Below, in pieces: positions 36,410 to 44,329 of a DNA stretch of 64,000 bases. Made by a program: the position numbers and the translations under genes. The stretch is from UBA5189 sp040389445 (lineage in GTDB: Bacteria > Chloroflexota > Limnocylindria > Limnocylindrales > CSP1-4), in the NCBI GenBank assembly GCA_040389445.1, contig JAZJZX010000025.1, forward strand, positions 1 through 64,000, given 5' to 3'. Position 1 is the stretch's first letter, and each line of letters begins with the position of its first letter. A model generated the notes under the pieces. It did not search any database, had not been told where the DNA came from, and worked only from the letters and a program-made list of their open reading frames with translations.

Positions 36410-37533
36410 CAGCCGACGACCCCGACCGACTCCACCCGGAACCGGCCCAGCGCCTGCTCGTCGATCGTGATCCCGAGACCCCCGGACGCCGGCCCCCGCG
36501 GCAGGCGCATCCGCCCGTCCTCGACAACCATGCTCTCGACCAGCAGGTCATGGCTGAGGAGCCCGGCCGTGGCCAGCCCGTGATCCGGCGCCCTCCCAAA
36601 CGGCAGGCCGTCGACGTCGGGCAGCGACGCGGCCGCAGCGAGCGCCGCAGCGATCCCCGCCCCGGTCTCGAACAGCGTGCTCACGACAACCGGTACGCCG
36701 AACCCTGCCGCCAGGGCGGCGATCTCGGCCGTTGGCGCCAGTCCGCCGACCCGTGCCGGCTTCACCACGAGGATGTCGACCGCCTCGGCGTCGAGCAGTG
36801 CCCGGGCCGCCCGAACGGACGTCACGGCCTCGTCCACCGCCACGGGGATTTCGATCCGCCGCCGGAGCTCCGCGAGGTCCTTCGCATCGTCGCCGTCGAG
36901 CGGCTGCTCGACATACTCGATCCCGAATCGGCCGATCGCCGACAGCCGATCCGTCGCCGTCTCGAGGTCCCACGCGCCGTTCACGTCGAGCCGGAGGCGG
37001 ACATCGGGCCCGACCGCCGCGCGGACGGCGCGCACGCGGGCGACCAGCACCTCGGTCTCGACCTCGGCACCCGCCTTGAACTTGAGGGTCCTGAAGCCCG
37101 CCTCGATCGCCTGACTCGCGGCCTCGGCTGAGGCCGCCGGGCCCAGCGACGGGATCGTGGCATTGACCGCGACCCCTGCCCCACTCGGCGCGAGCAGCCC
37201 GGCGGGTGCCTGCTCGAGGTCGAACCGGGCGGCCTCGAGCGCCGCCCGCAGCGCGCGGCCCGGCGCTCCGTGCCGCTCCAGCTCCTCGGCCGTCGGGAGC
37301 GACCCGTCGGCGGCCATCGTCACGGCCTCACGGACGAGGCGGTCGAGCATCATCGCGGCCGTCTCGCCGTCGGCCGGCTCGAGGACCGCTTCGCCCACTC
37401 CGATCCGCCCGTCAGCGTCGATGAGCCGGACCAGCCAGGCCTCGCGGGCGAGCCACATCCCGGCGGCCGTCGCGAACGGGCGGCGGAACGGCACCCGCAC
37501 CTTGTCCGCGCGGAGCGACGCGACGGCGCTCAC
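36409..37533 (-). CDS. menC: o-Succinylbenzoate synthase
   Basis: Enolase-superfamily dehydratase that converts SHCHC to o-succinylbenzoate. The 374 residues show the TLKFKAG lysine motif, DVNGAWD, EQPL and VDEAV metal ligands and the second catalytic lysine in LVVKPARVGG. Relatives can also racemise N-acylamino acids, but the men-operon location decides the call. Its stop shares one base with the menE start (TGATG). Confidence 0.93.
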   Translation of the reverse strand: MSAVASLRADKVRVPFRRPFATAAGMWLAREAWLVRLIDADGRIGVGEAVLEPADGETAAMMLDRLVREAVTMAADGSLPTAEELERHGAPGRALRAALEAARFDLEQAPAGLLAPSGAGVAVNATIPSLGPAASAEAASQAIEAGFRTLKFKAGAEVETEVLVARVRAVRAAVGPDVRLRLDVNGAWDLETATDRLSAIGRFGIEYVEQPLDGDDAKDLAELRRRIEIPVAVDEAVTSVRAARALLDAEAVDILVVKPARVGGLAPTAEIAALAAGFGVPVVVSTLFETGAGIAAALAAAASLPDVDGLPFGRAPDHGLATAGLLSHDLLVESMVVEDGRMRLPRGPASGGLGITIDEQALGRFRVESVGVVG

Positions 37534-37575
37534 GTCCCGACCGTGACGACGCTCACGCCCTGACCACGACGAGCG

Positions 37576-38538
37576 TCACGTCGCCGTCCCCGTGGCAAGA
37601 CCGGCCGCAAAGAGCAGCCCGTAGACCAGGGCAAGGCGGGCCGTGCCTTTGAGTACCGGATTGAGTTCACGCGGGTCCGCGAATCCCCGGACCGTGCCGA
37701 GGAGCGGCATGACGAGCGGGAACGCCGCAAGTGGTGCGAGGACCCAGGGCTGGCGCCCCGCCGCGGCCAGCACGAGCGGCACGGCGAAGGCAACCCCCAG
37801 GAGCAACGCGTATTCGAGCTTCGTGGCCCCGGCGCCAAGGATGACGGCGAGGGTTCGCTTTCCTGTGGCGCGATCGGTCGGAATGTCGCGCAGGTTGTTG
37901 ACGACGAGGATCGCCGTCGTGAGTGCCCCGACCGGGATCGCCGCCGCCACGTACAGCGGCTCGACGCGCGCCGCCTGCAGGTAGGCTGTCCCGACGACCG
38001 CGGCGAGCCCGAAGAACGCGAACACGAACACGTCCCCCAGGCCGTGATAGCCGTACGGCCAGGGCCCGCCCGTATAGGCAAGCGCGGCAAGCACGGCAAG
38101 AATCCCGAGCCCCAGCAGCAGCGGCCCACCGACGAACACGAGCCACAGCCCGACGACGCCGGCGAGGCCCACCGTGATGGCGATGGCAAGCTCGAGCTGG
38201 CGCTCGGTCACGAGCCCGGCCGCGGCGACGCGGACCGGGCCGGAACGGACCGCGGTGTCAGCCCCGCGCCGGAAATCGAACAGGTCGTTCGAAAGGTTCG
38301 CGGCAATCTGGAGGAGCAGCGCGACCGCGAGACAGGCGGCAGCCGTATCGATCCGGAGTGGGGCGCCGCTCCCGAGCGCCGCGCCGACCCCCACGACGAC
38401 GCCGGTCACCGCAGCCGGCAGCGTGGCGGGACGGACGGCCATCAGCCAGATCCGGAGGCGCGGCGGCCGGGCGCCCATCGCGTCCTGTGCGGCCGGGGTC
38501 ACCGTCGCTTGCGGGGGCAACGTCTCTAGCGGGTTCAT
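37576..38538 (-). CDS. menA: 1,4-Dihydroxy-2-naphthoate polyprenyltransferase
   Basis: UbiA-family integral membrane enzyme that attaches the isoprenoid tail to DHNA, giving demethylmenaquinone. The 320-residue length is typical; about eight or nine membrane helices are visible. The prenyl-diphosphate/Mg site is NDLFDFRRGAD, with the second Asp-rich site NNLRDIPTDRATGK. It lies 16 bp after menB and 42 bp before menC. Confidence 0.95.
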   Translation of the reverse strand: MNPLETLPPQATVTPAAQDAMGARPPRLRIWLMAVRPATLPAAVTGVVVGVGAALGSGAPLRIDTAAACLAVALLLQIAANLSNDLFDFRRGADTAVRSGPVRVAAAGLVTERQLELAIAITVGLAGVVGLWLVFVGGPLLLGLGILAVLAALAYTGGPWPYGYHGLGDVFVFAFFGLAAVVGTAYLQAARVEPLYVAAAIPVGALTTAILVVNNLRDIPTDRATGKRTLAVILGAGATKLEYALLLGVAFAVPLVLAAAGRQPWVLAPLAAFPLVMPLLGTVRGFADPRELNPVLKGTARLALVYGLLFAAGLATGTAT

Positions 38539-38554
38539 CGGGCCGGGCGGCCGA

Positions 38555-39382
38555 TCATGGCCGCCTCGGGAATGCCGAGAAGTCAGGCTTCCGCTTCTCG
38601 AGGAAGGCGCGCGACCCCTCGTGCGCCTCGTCGGTGGTGTAGTAGAGGCCGGTCGCGTTGCCGGCGAACTCCTGGAGGCCGGCCAGTCCGTCCGTGGCGA
38701 CGAGGAACGCCGACTTGAGGAAGCGGATGGCGGTGGGACTCATCGCCAGGATCTCGTGGGCCCAGGCGACGCCTTCGGCTTCCAGATCGGCCAACGGCAC
38801 CACCCGGTTGACGAGGCCCATCTCGAGCGCCTCGCGGGCGTCGTAGCGGCGGCACAGGAACCAGATCTCCTTGGCCTTCCGGTCGCCGACGAGACGGGCC
38901 AGCAGACCGACTCCGAACCCGGCGTCGAAGCTCCCGACCTGCGGGCCGACCTGGCCGAAGATCGCGCTGTCGGCGGCGATCGACAGGTCGCACACGACGT
39001 GCAGGACCTGGCCGCCGCCGATCGCGAAGCCGTTGACGAGGGCGATGACCGGGATCGGCAGGGACCGGATCTGGCGCTGCAGGTCGAGTACGTTGAGCCG
39101 CGCGAGGCCGTCCCCACCGATGTACCCGCCGCGACCCTTGTGGCGCAGGTCACCGCCGGAGCAGAAGGCCTCGTCGCCCGCGCCGGTCAACAGGACGCAC
39201 CCGATCGAGGCATCGTCGCGGATCCGCGCGAACGCATCGATCAGCTCCTGGACCGTCTCCGGACGGAATGCGTTGCGCACCTCCGGGCGGTTGATCGTCA
39301 CCCGCGCGATCCCGGTGCCGGAGTGCTCGTACTGGATGTCTTCGTAGGCAACGACGGGGGTCCACGCGACGGCGGCGTTCAT
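38555..39382 (-). CDS. menB: 1,4-Dihydroxy-2-naphthoyl-CoA synthase
   Basis: Crotonase-fold enzyme that cyclises o-succinylbenzoyl-CoA to DHNA-CoA. The 275 residues contain FCSGGDLRHKG, the oxyanion helix VNGFAIGGGQVLHVVCDL and the MenB-specific GQVGPQVGSFDAGFG, which separates it from general enoyl-CoA hydratases. The ATG overlaps the menH stop by four bases. Confidence 0.97.
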   Translation of the reverse strand: MNAAVAWTPVVAYEDIQYEHSGTGIARVTINRPEVRNAFRPETVQELIDAFARIRDDASIGCVLLTGAGDEAFCSGGDLRHKGRGGYIGGDGLARLNVLDLQRQIRSLPIPVIALVNGFAIGGGQVLHVVCDLSIAADSAIFGQVGPQVGSFDAGFGVGLLARLVGDRKAKEIWFLCRRYDAREALEMGLVNRVVPLADLEAEGVAWAHEILAMSPTAIRFLKSAFLVATDGLAGLQEFAGNATGLYYTTDEAHEGSRAFLEKRKPDFSAFPRRP

Positions 39383-40200
39383 GGGGCTGGGTCCTCCTGC
39401 AGGAACTCGAGGGCGAGACGACGAAACTGGAGCGGACGCTCCTCGTGGGGGGTGTGCCCGGCGCCATCGATGATCGCCAGGCGCGCGGCCGGCATCGCGG
39501 CGGCGACGGCCTCAGCGCGGGCGCGGCCGGCCGCATCGAGCGCTCCGGCGATGACGAGCGCAGGGGCCACAACGGCGTGGAGTCGGTCGTGGAGCGGCTC
39601 CATGGAACCCTGCCCGGCCGCCCGCAGGCTCGCCGCCAGTCCCGCGGCGCGGTTGTCCAGCCGGCCTCGCCGGATGCGGGCACTACGACTGGGTGGCAGC
39701 GCGGCGTGGCTTGCGAAGATCGGCTGTTGCTCCCAGGCATCGACGAACGACTCGATCCCGTCGCGTTCCAGGGCATCCGCCAGGGCGGCATCCGCGCGCC
39801 GCCGCGACCATTGTTCGGCGGCCGACGCCAGACCCGCAGACGGACTCTCGAGAACGACCCGGGCGACGACATCCGGGTGCGCGACGGCGAGCCGGAGCGC
39901 GATCCGCGCCCCGAGCGAGTACCCGAGGATACGGGCCGGAACGGCTCCGAGGCGGACGAGGATCGAGGCCAGGTCGTCGGCGGTTCGCTCGATGCCCATA
40001 CGGACAGGATCGTCGTGGATCCCGGTCCGCCCGTGCCCCGGAAGGTCGACGACGATCGTCCGAAAGGAACGGGCGAACACCGCCGTATGCGTCCCCCACG
40101 CCGTCCCGCGGCCGGTGAAGCCGTGGAGCAGGAGCAGCGGGTCCCCCACCCCGCGCGCGCGGACCTCCCACCGGAGACCGTCGATCACGAGACCGCTCAT
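39379..40200 (-). CDS. menH: 2-Succinyl-6-hydroxy-2,4-cyclohexadiene-1-carboxylate synthase
   Basis: Alpha/beta-hydrolase lyase that removes pyruvate from SEPHCHC. The 273-residue protein has LLLHGFTGRG (oxyanion), nucleophile Ser95 in GYSLGAR, VVLESPSAGL after it, and a late GAGHTPHEERP with the catalytic histidine. These match MenH better than general esterases. It overlaps both menD and menB by four bases, between the enzymes that make and follow its substrate. Confidence 0.9.
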   Translation of the reverse strand: MSGLVIDGLRWEVRARGVGDPLLLLHGFTGRGTAWGTHTAVFARSFRTIVVDLPGHGRTGIHDDPVRMGIERTADDLASILVRLGAVPARILGYSLGARIALRLAVAHPDVVARVVLESPSAGLASAAEQWSRRRADAALADALERDGIESFVDAWEQQPIFASHAALPPSRSARIRRGRLDNRAAGLAASLRAAGQGSMEPLHDRLHAVVAPALVIAGALDAAGRARAEAVAAAMPAARLAIIDGAGHTPHEERPLQFRRLALEFLQEDPAP

Positions 40201-42026
40201 GCGGGTCCAGGCTCAGCGGCGAGGGCGCGGGCCAGGGCACGGGCGACGACGCCGGCCACCTCCCGATGGAGCTCGACGTTGCGCGCGCGGTTCGTCCGCA
40301 ACTCCAGGACCCGGACACCCAATCGCCCGATCGAATCCGCCATCGCATCGCCCAGGTCGGCCGCTTCCACCTGCCGATGTTCCCCGCCGAGGGAGGTCAC
40401 GATCGGACCGACGTCGATGCCGTGCGGAGTCCCGTACAGCTCCTCGTAGTGCTCCGGAAGGCCCAGGCCCGGCGTGGCAACCGTGGCCTGGGGCAGGAAC
40501 GAGAAGATCCCGCCGCCGTCGTTGTTGACGAGCACGATCGTCGCCGACAGGCCGTGGAGCCGGGCTGCCACGAGGGCATTGAGGTCGTGCAGGAAGGACA
40601 CGTCGCCCACAACGAGCACGACCGGACCCGCGGCCGCCGCGGCCGACCCGAGCGCGGTGGACACGACGCCGTCGATCCCGTTCGCGCCGCGATTCGAGCG
40701 GACCGTGATGGATCGCTCCACTGAACCGAACCATCCGTCGAGGTCGCGGACGGGCATCGAATTGCCCACCCAGAGCACGGACCCGTCCGGGAGAAGATCG
40801 GCGAGGACAGGGAACGGCGATCCTTCGAACGGCTCGGCCAGCCCGGCGAGCCAGCCACGCATCGCGGCGTCGGCGGCGCGATCCGCGGCCAGCCAGGAGG
40901 CGCGCCAAGCACCGTCGTCGCGGGCAACCCGGCGGGACCCGATGATTCCGGCCAGGGCGGCGGCCGTGACGGCCGCGTCGGCGTGCACGAATGTCACCGG
41001 CAGGAGTGCGGCCTCGCGCCAGCCCGCGTCCGAGTCGAGCACGAGAAGGTCCGGGGCGCTCGCGACGAGGAATTCCAGGACCGGCTTCGAGGTGGGCATC
41101 GCGCCGGTCCGAAGGACGAGGGTCGGGCGGTGCGCGGCGCTCCAGGGCCCGGGTCGGGTGAGCTGGTCGGCGTGGATGACGACGCTCGAGCGATCGTGGC
41201 GTCCGGCCCGGAGCCCGGAAAGCGGGTCGGCGATGATCGGGAACCCCGTGGCTGCGGCGAGCGAGGCGAGCCCCTCGGGCAGCGCCGGGTCGTCGTCCGG
41301 ACCGGCAAGGATCAGGCCGCGCTCCGCGCTCCCGATGCGGTCGGCGAGTACCTCGAGCATGGACGCGTCCAGCGACCGACGGCCCGCGACGACATCCGTA
41401 AAGGGCGCAGGGACACGAACGGCGCCGGGCGCCGCCCCGGCCGCCGGCACGAGCGGAGCGTCCGGCACGAGCGGGGCCTCCGGCACGAGCGGGGCGTCCG
41501 GCAGGAGTGGTTCCCGGAGCGGGATGTTGAGGTGGACGGGACCGGCCGGACCGGCCGCGGCGGTCGCCACCGCCCGACCGGCGATGGACCGGACATGGGT
41601 GGTCGTCGCCGGGGCGCCGTCGAACAGGGGCAATTCCGTGAACCACTTTGCCGCCCGGCCGAACAGGTGATCCTGGTCGATCGTCTGCGGGGCGCCGCGA
41701 TCCCGGAGCTCGACGGGGCGATCCGCGGTGAGGACGAGGAGCGGTACGCGCGAGAGCGACGCCTCGACGGTCGCCGGCCCGAATTCCACCGCCGCCGTCC
41801 CGGATGTCGACAGCAGCGCCACTGGACGGCGGTCGGTGCGGGCGAGGCCGAGCGCAAAGAACGCTGCGGAGCGCTCGTCCAGCAGGACCCTGACGCGGAT
41901 GCCGGGGGCCGTGCGCAGGGCAAGCGCGAGGGGAGTCGACCGCGAGCCCGGACAGACGACCGCGTCGCGTACGCCCGCCGCGACGAGCTCTTCGACAAGG
42001 GCGCGGAGTGTGGCCGCGTCGCTCAC
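40197..42026 (-). CDS. menD: SEPHCHC synthase
   Basis: Thiamine-diphosphate enzyme that couples 2-oxoglutarate to isochorismate. The 609-residue length from the GTG at 42026 (overlapping the menF stop, GTGA) fits. Visible are VVCPGSRSTPLALALR, LDERSAAFFALGLAR and, in the TPP domain, VGDVSFLHDLNALV followed by VNNDGGG. A PLVPDA-type repeat from an 18-bp array lies between the first and second domains, a position where MenD normally has a loop. The frame is open further upstream without family similarity. Confidence 0.95.
   Translation of the reverse strand: MSDAATLRALVEELVAAGVRDAVVCPGSRSTPLALALRTAPGIRVRVLLDERSAAFFALGLARTDRRPVALLSTSGTAAVEFGPATVEASLSRVPLLVLTADRPVELRDRGAPQTIDQDHLFGRAAKWFTELPLFDGAPATTTHVRSIAGRAVATAAAGPAGPVHLNIPLREPLLPDAPLVPEAPLVPDAPLVPAAGAAPGAVRVPAPFTDVVAGRRSLDASMLEVLADRIGSAERGLILAGPDDDPALPEGLASLAAATGFPIIADPLSGLRAGRHDRSSVVIHADQLTRPGPWSAAHRPTLVLRTGAMPTSKPVLEFLVASAPDLLVLDSDAGWREAALLPVTFVHADAAVTAAALAGIIGSRRVARDDGAWRASWLAADRAADAAMRGWLAGLAEPFEGSPFPVLADLLPDGSVLWVGNSMPVRDLDGWFGSVERSITVRSNRGANGIDGVVSTALGSAAAAAGPVVLVVGDVSFLHDLNALVAARLHGLSATIVLVNNDGGGIFSFLPQATVATPGLGLPEHYEELYGTPHGIDVGPIVTSLGGEHRQVEAADLGDAMADSIGRLGVRVLELRTNRARNVELHREVAGVVARALARALAAEPGPA
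41455..41520. repeat. 18-bp tandem repeat inside menD
   Basis: Three to four copies of ggcacgagcggggcctcc with variants, read on the minus strand as Pro-Asp/Glu-Ala-Pro-Leu-Val in an inter-domain loop. Confidence 0.85.
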
Positions 42027-43546
42027 GTCTCGTCCTCCAGGCGGCCCAGCGCGGCTGCCACGGCCCGCAGCTTGATCCGCGATTCCTCCCATTCCTGATC
42101 CGGGTCGGAGTCGGCGACGATCCCGCACCCGGCGAACAGCGTCGCCCGTGTCCGGTCCACGATCCCGCAGCGGAGCGCGACGCACAGCTCCCCGTCGCCG
42201 TCCGCCCCGAGCCAGCCTACCGGGCCGGCGTACCACCCGCGATCAAAGCCCTCGTGCTCATCGATGAGCGAGAGTGCCAGGGCCCGGGGCTCGCCGCCAA
42301 CGGCCGGCGTCGGGTGGAGCCGCCCGGCGAGCGCGAGCAGGCCGTGGGCCTCACGAACCGTCCCCGTCACCTCGGTGACGAGGTGCTGGATGTGCCGCAG
42401 CGTCATCACCCCCGGCCCCGGGGCAACCTCGAGCCGCTCCGCCACCGGCGCGAGCAGCTGCTCGAGCGCGGCCACCACGATCGCGTGCTCCTCGCGGTTC
42501 TTCTCGGAGTCGAGGAGGGCCTGCGCGAGCACCGCGTCCTCGGCCGCGTCGGCACCCCGGCGGATGGAGCCGCCGACGGCGACGGTGCGGAAGTCGTGGC
42601 CCTCGGTCCGGACGAGGCGCTCTGGCGTCGCCCCGATGAACGTCCGGCCTTCCCGCCGGAATGCGTAGGTCGTACTCTCGGGCGCACTCAGCGCGAGTCG
42701 GCGGACTGCGTTCGGAACGTCGAGCTCCACCGATGCGCGGAAATCGACACGACGCGCCAGGACGACCTTGTCGAGCCGGCCGCGCCCGACCGCGCCGGCG
42801 AACATTCCGACCAGCCGCCGCCAGGCCTCCCGCGCCGGCTGCTCGGCGACGATCACCAGCGGGGCGACGACCGGCCGCACGATGATCCCCGCCGGGTTCG
42901 GGGCGAGCGAGCGGGCGCGATCGGCGAGGCGCTCCCAGCGGTGCTCAAGGGAGCCGGCCGACCATGGACCGACGGCGTCCGCGAACAGCGAACCGGTGAC
43001 GCTCGAGCCGTTCGGTGTCACCGCGAGCAGGAGCTCCGGGAGCACGAGTGACGCCGGCCCGAACGGTCCCCAGACGTCCGCTTGATCGGGGCGTCGCCCG
43101 TTGAATCCGAGCCCGCCGAGGAGCACCGGTCCGCCGCCGTAGCGCGACGGCGGACCATCGATCGATGCGTCGGAAATGAGTGCCTGCCAGGCCGAGGCGG
43201 CGGCATCGAACCGATCCGGACCCTCCGGTTCGACAGCCCACGCCCGACCGATCCCCACGTAGGCGGTTCCCTCCGACGGCTGGAGCCAGAGGGCCGCCTC
43301 GAGGTCCGCCTCGACGGCCGCCGCATACACGGCGATCGGGTCCGCAACGGGCACCTCGATCGTGGCCGCGACCAGGGTCGGCGCGCCGCTGCCGGCGCCG
43401 ACGAGCAGGCGGTGCAGCCGCTCCGCGAGGCCGTCGTCACGCTGGTCCGCCGGACCGGCACTCGCCGCACCCGCACTCGCCGGACCGGCACTCGCCGCAC
43501 CCGCACTCGCCGGACCGGCACTCGCCGGCGGCCGAACCGCGGTCAT
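42023..43546 (-). CDS. menF: Isochorismate synthase
   Basis: Commits chorismate to menaquinone synthesis. The 507-residue chorismate-binding enzyme shows FIGATPERLV, RLHPTPAVGGEPR, WYAGPVGWLG and the C-terminal AGCGIVADSDPDQEWEESRIK. The first about 33 residues are ASAGP/ASAGA repeats from a 15-bp array, after which the normal fold begins. It overlaps both TetR (upstream) and menD (downstream) by four bases. No salicylate or siderophore genes are near, so a MenF rather than EntC role is favoured. Confidence 0.94.
   Translation of the reverse strand: MTAVRPPASAGPASAGAASAGPASAGAASAGPADQRDDGLAERLHRLLVGAGSGAPTLVAATIEVPVADPIAVYAAAVEADLEAALWLQPSEGTAYVGIGRAWAVEPEGPDRFDAAASAWQALISDASIDGPPSRYGGGPVLLGGLGFNGRRPDQADVWGPFGPASLVLPELLLAVTPNGSSVTGSLFADAVGPWSAGSLEHRWERLADRARSLAPNPAGIIVRPVVAPLVIVAEQPAREAWRRLVGMFAGAVGRGRLDKVVLARRVDFRASVELDVPNAVRRLALSAPESTTYAFRREGRTFIGATPERLVRTEGHDFRTVAVGGSIRRGADAAEDAVLAQALLDSEKNREEHAIVVAALEQLLAPVAERLEVAPGPGVMTLRHIQHLVTEVTGTVREAHGLLALAGRLHPTPAVGGEPRALALSLIDEHEGFDRGWYAGPVGWLGADGDGELCVALRCGIVDRTRATLFAGCGIVADSDPDQEWEESRIKLRAVAAALGRLEDET
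43455..43528. repeat. 15-bp tandem repeat at the menF N-terminus
   Basis: About five alternating copies of ccggcactcgccgca and cccgcactcgccgga. On the minus strand it reads Ala-Ser-Ala-Gly-Pro/Ala. Confidence 0.88.
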
Positions 43547-44220
43547 CGCGGCGCTTCCGGGAACTCGCGGTCCATGAGCGGCAGCGGCGCGGGTCCGATG
43601 CGGGACTCCGGAACCCCCACGCTCCGCAGGAGGACCGCGCGCAACGGGGGGTAGGCGTCCTCGAGACGACCGGCGTTCTCGGCGAGCAGCCAGCGGGCGA
43701 CGACCTCGTTCAGGGCCCCGAACCAGGCGACGCTCGTAAGCCGTGTATCGATCGGCGGGATGACTCCGGCCTCGACCGCCTCGTCAAGGTGACCCTGGAT
43801 GAGGCGACTGAATCGTTCGTGGAGCGCGTTCGTCTCGGCCTGGAACACACGGCCGGCCCCGATCGCGTCGAGAAACAACAGACGGGCCATCGTCCGGTGA
43901 CCCGCGAACGTGGTCAGCACCGTGCGCAGCGCGGCCTCGGCGCGGGCGATCGGCTCCGTCTCGAGGGCGACTTCACGCTCAACCCGGCCGACAAGCTTGT
44001 CGGCGGTCGTCCGCATCAGTTCGCGGAAGATCGCCTCCTTGGTCGGGAAGTGAAAGTAGATGCCGCCCTTCGACGTCTCCGCAGCACCGGCAATGTCGTC
44101 GACGGCCGTCTGGCGATACCCGCGGGTCGCGAACGTGTGGAACGCTGCGTCGAGGATCTGTTCACGACGCGTTCGACTTCGTTCGGATTGGGTCTGACTG
44201 CCCTGTTCGGGGCGGCTCAT
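43543..44220 (-). CDS. TetR family transcriptional regulator
   Basis: A 225-residue repressor. The N-terminal helix-turn-helix is clear: RREQILDAAFHTFATRGYRQTAVDDIAGAAETSKGG then IYFHFPTKEAIF. The C-terminal ligand domain is family-divergent. The ATG at 44220 has GGAGG seven bases upstream. Its stop overlaps the menF start by four bases, so it is the first gene of the men operon. A palindrome directly upstream is a likely operator, suggesting it represses itself and the whole menaquinone cluster. The inducer is unknown. Confidence 0.93.
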   Translation of the reverse strand: MSRPEQGSQTQSERSRTRREQILDAAFHTFATRGYRQTAVDDIAGAAETSKGGIYFHFPTKEAIFRELMRTTADKLVGRVEREVALETEPIARAEAALRTVLTTFAGHRTMARLLFLDAIGAGRVFQAETNALHERFSRLIQGHLDEAVEAGVIPPIDTRLTSVAWFGALNEVVARWLLAENAGRLEDAYPPLRAVLLRSVGVPESRIGPAPLPLMDREFPEAPR

Positions 44221-44236
44221 CGCGCCTCCGGGATGC

Positions 44237-44256
44237 AACCGACCGGCCAGTCGGTT
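44237..44256 (-). promoter_or_regulatory. Palindromic operator upstream of tetR-men operon
   Basis: aaccgac-cggcca-gtcggtt: 7-bp arms around 6 bp, a pattern common for TetR-family sites. It starts 17 bp upstream of the TetR ATG and lies just downstream of a candidate -10 (TAGGAT), so bound protein would cover the transcription start. Confidence 0.72.
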
Positions 44257-44261
44257 TCATC

Positions 44262-44267
44262 ATCCTA
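44262..44267 (-). promoter_or_regulatory. Putative -10 (TAGGAT) of the tetR-men promoter
   Basis: TAGGAT on the minus strand, five bases upstream of the palindromic operator. The predicted start falls inside the operator. No good -35 is seen. Confidence 0.4.
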
Positions 44268-44329
44268 CTCGGCCACGCGATTGCGCGTCCGGTACCGCCG
44301 GGAACGATCGGCCCAGCCGGACCTGGAGC

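Noticed and set aside
36550..37131. Plus-strand frames antisense to menC
   Set aside because: No family features; menC on the minus strand is complete.
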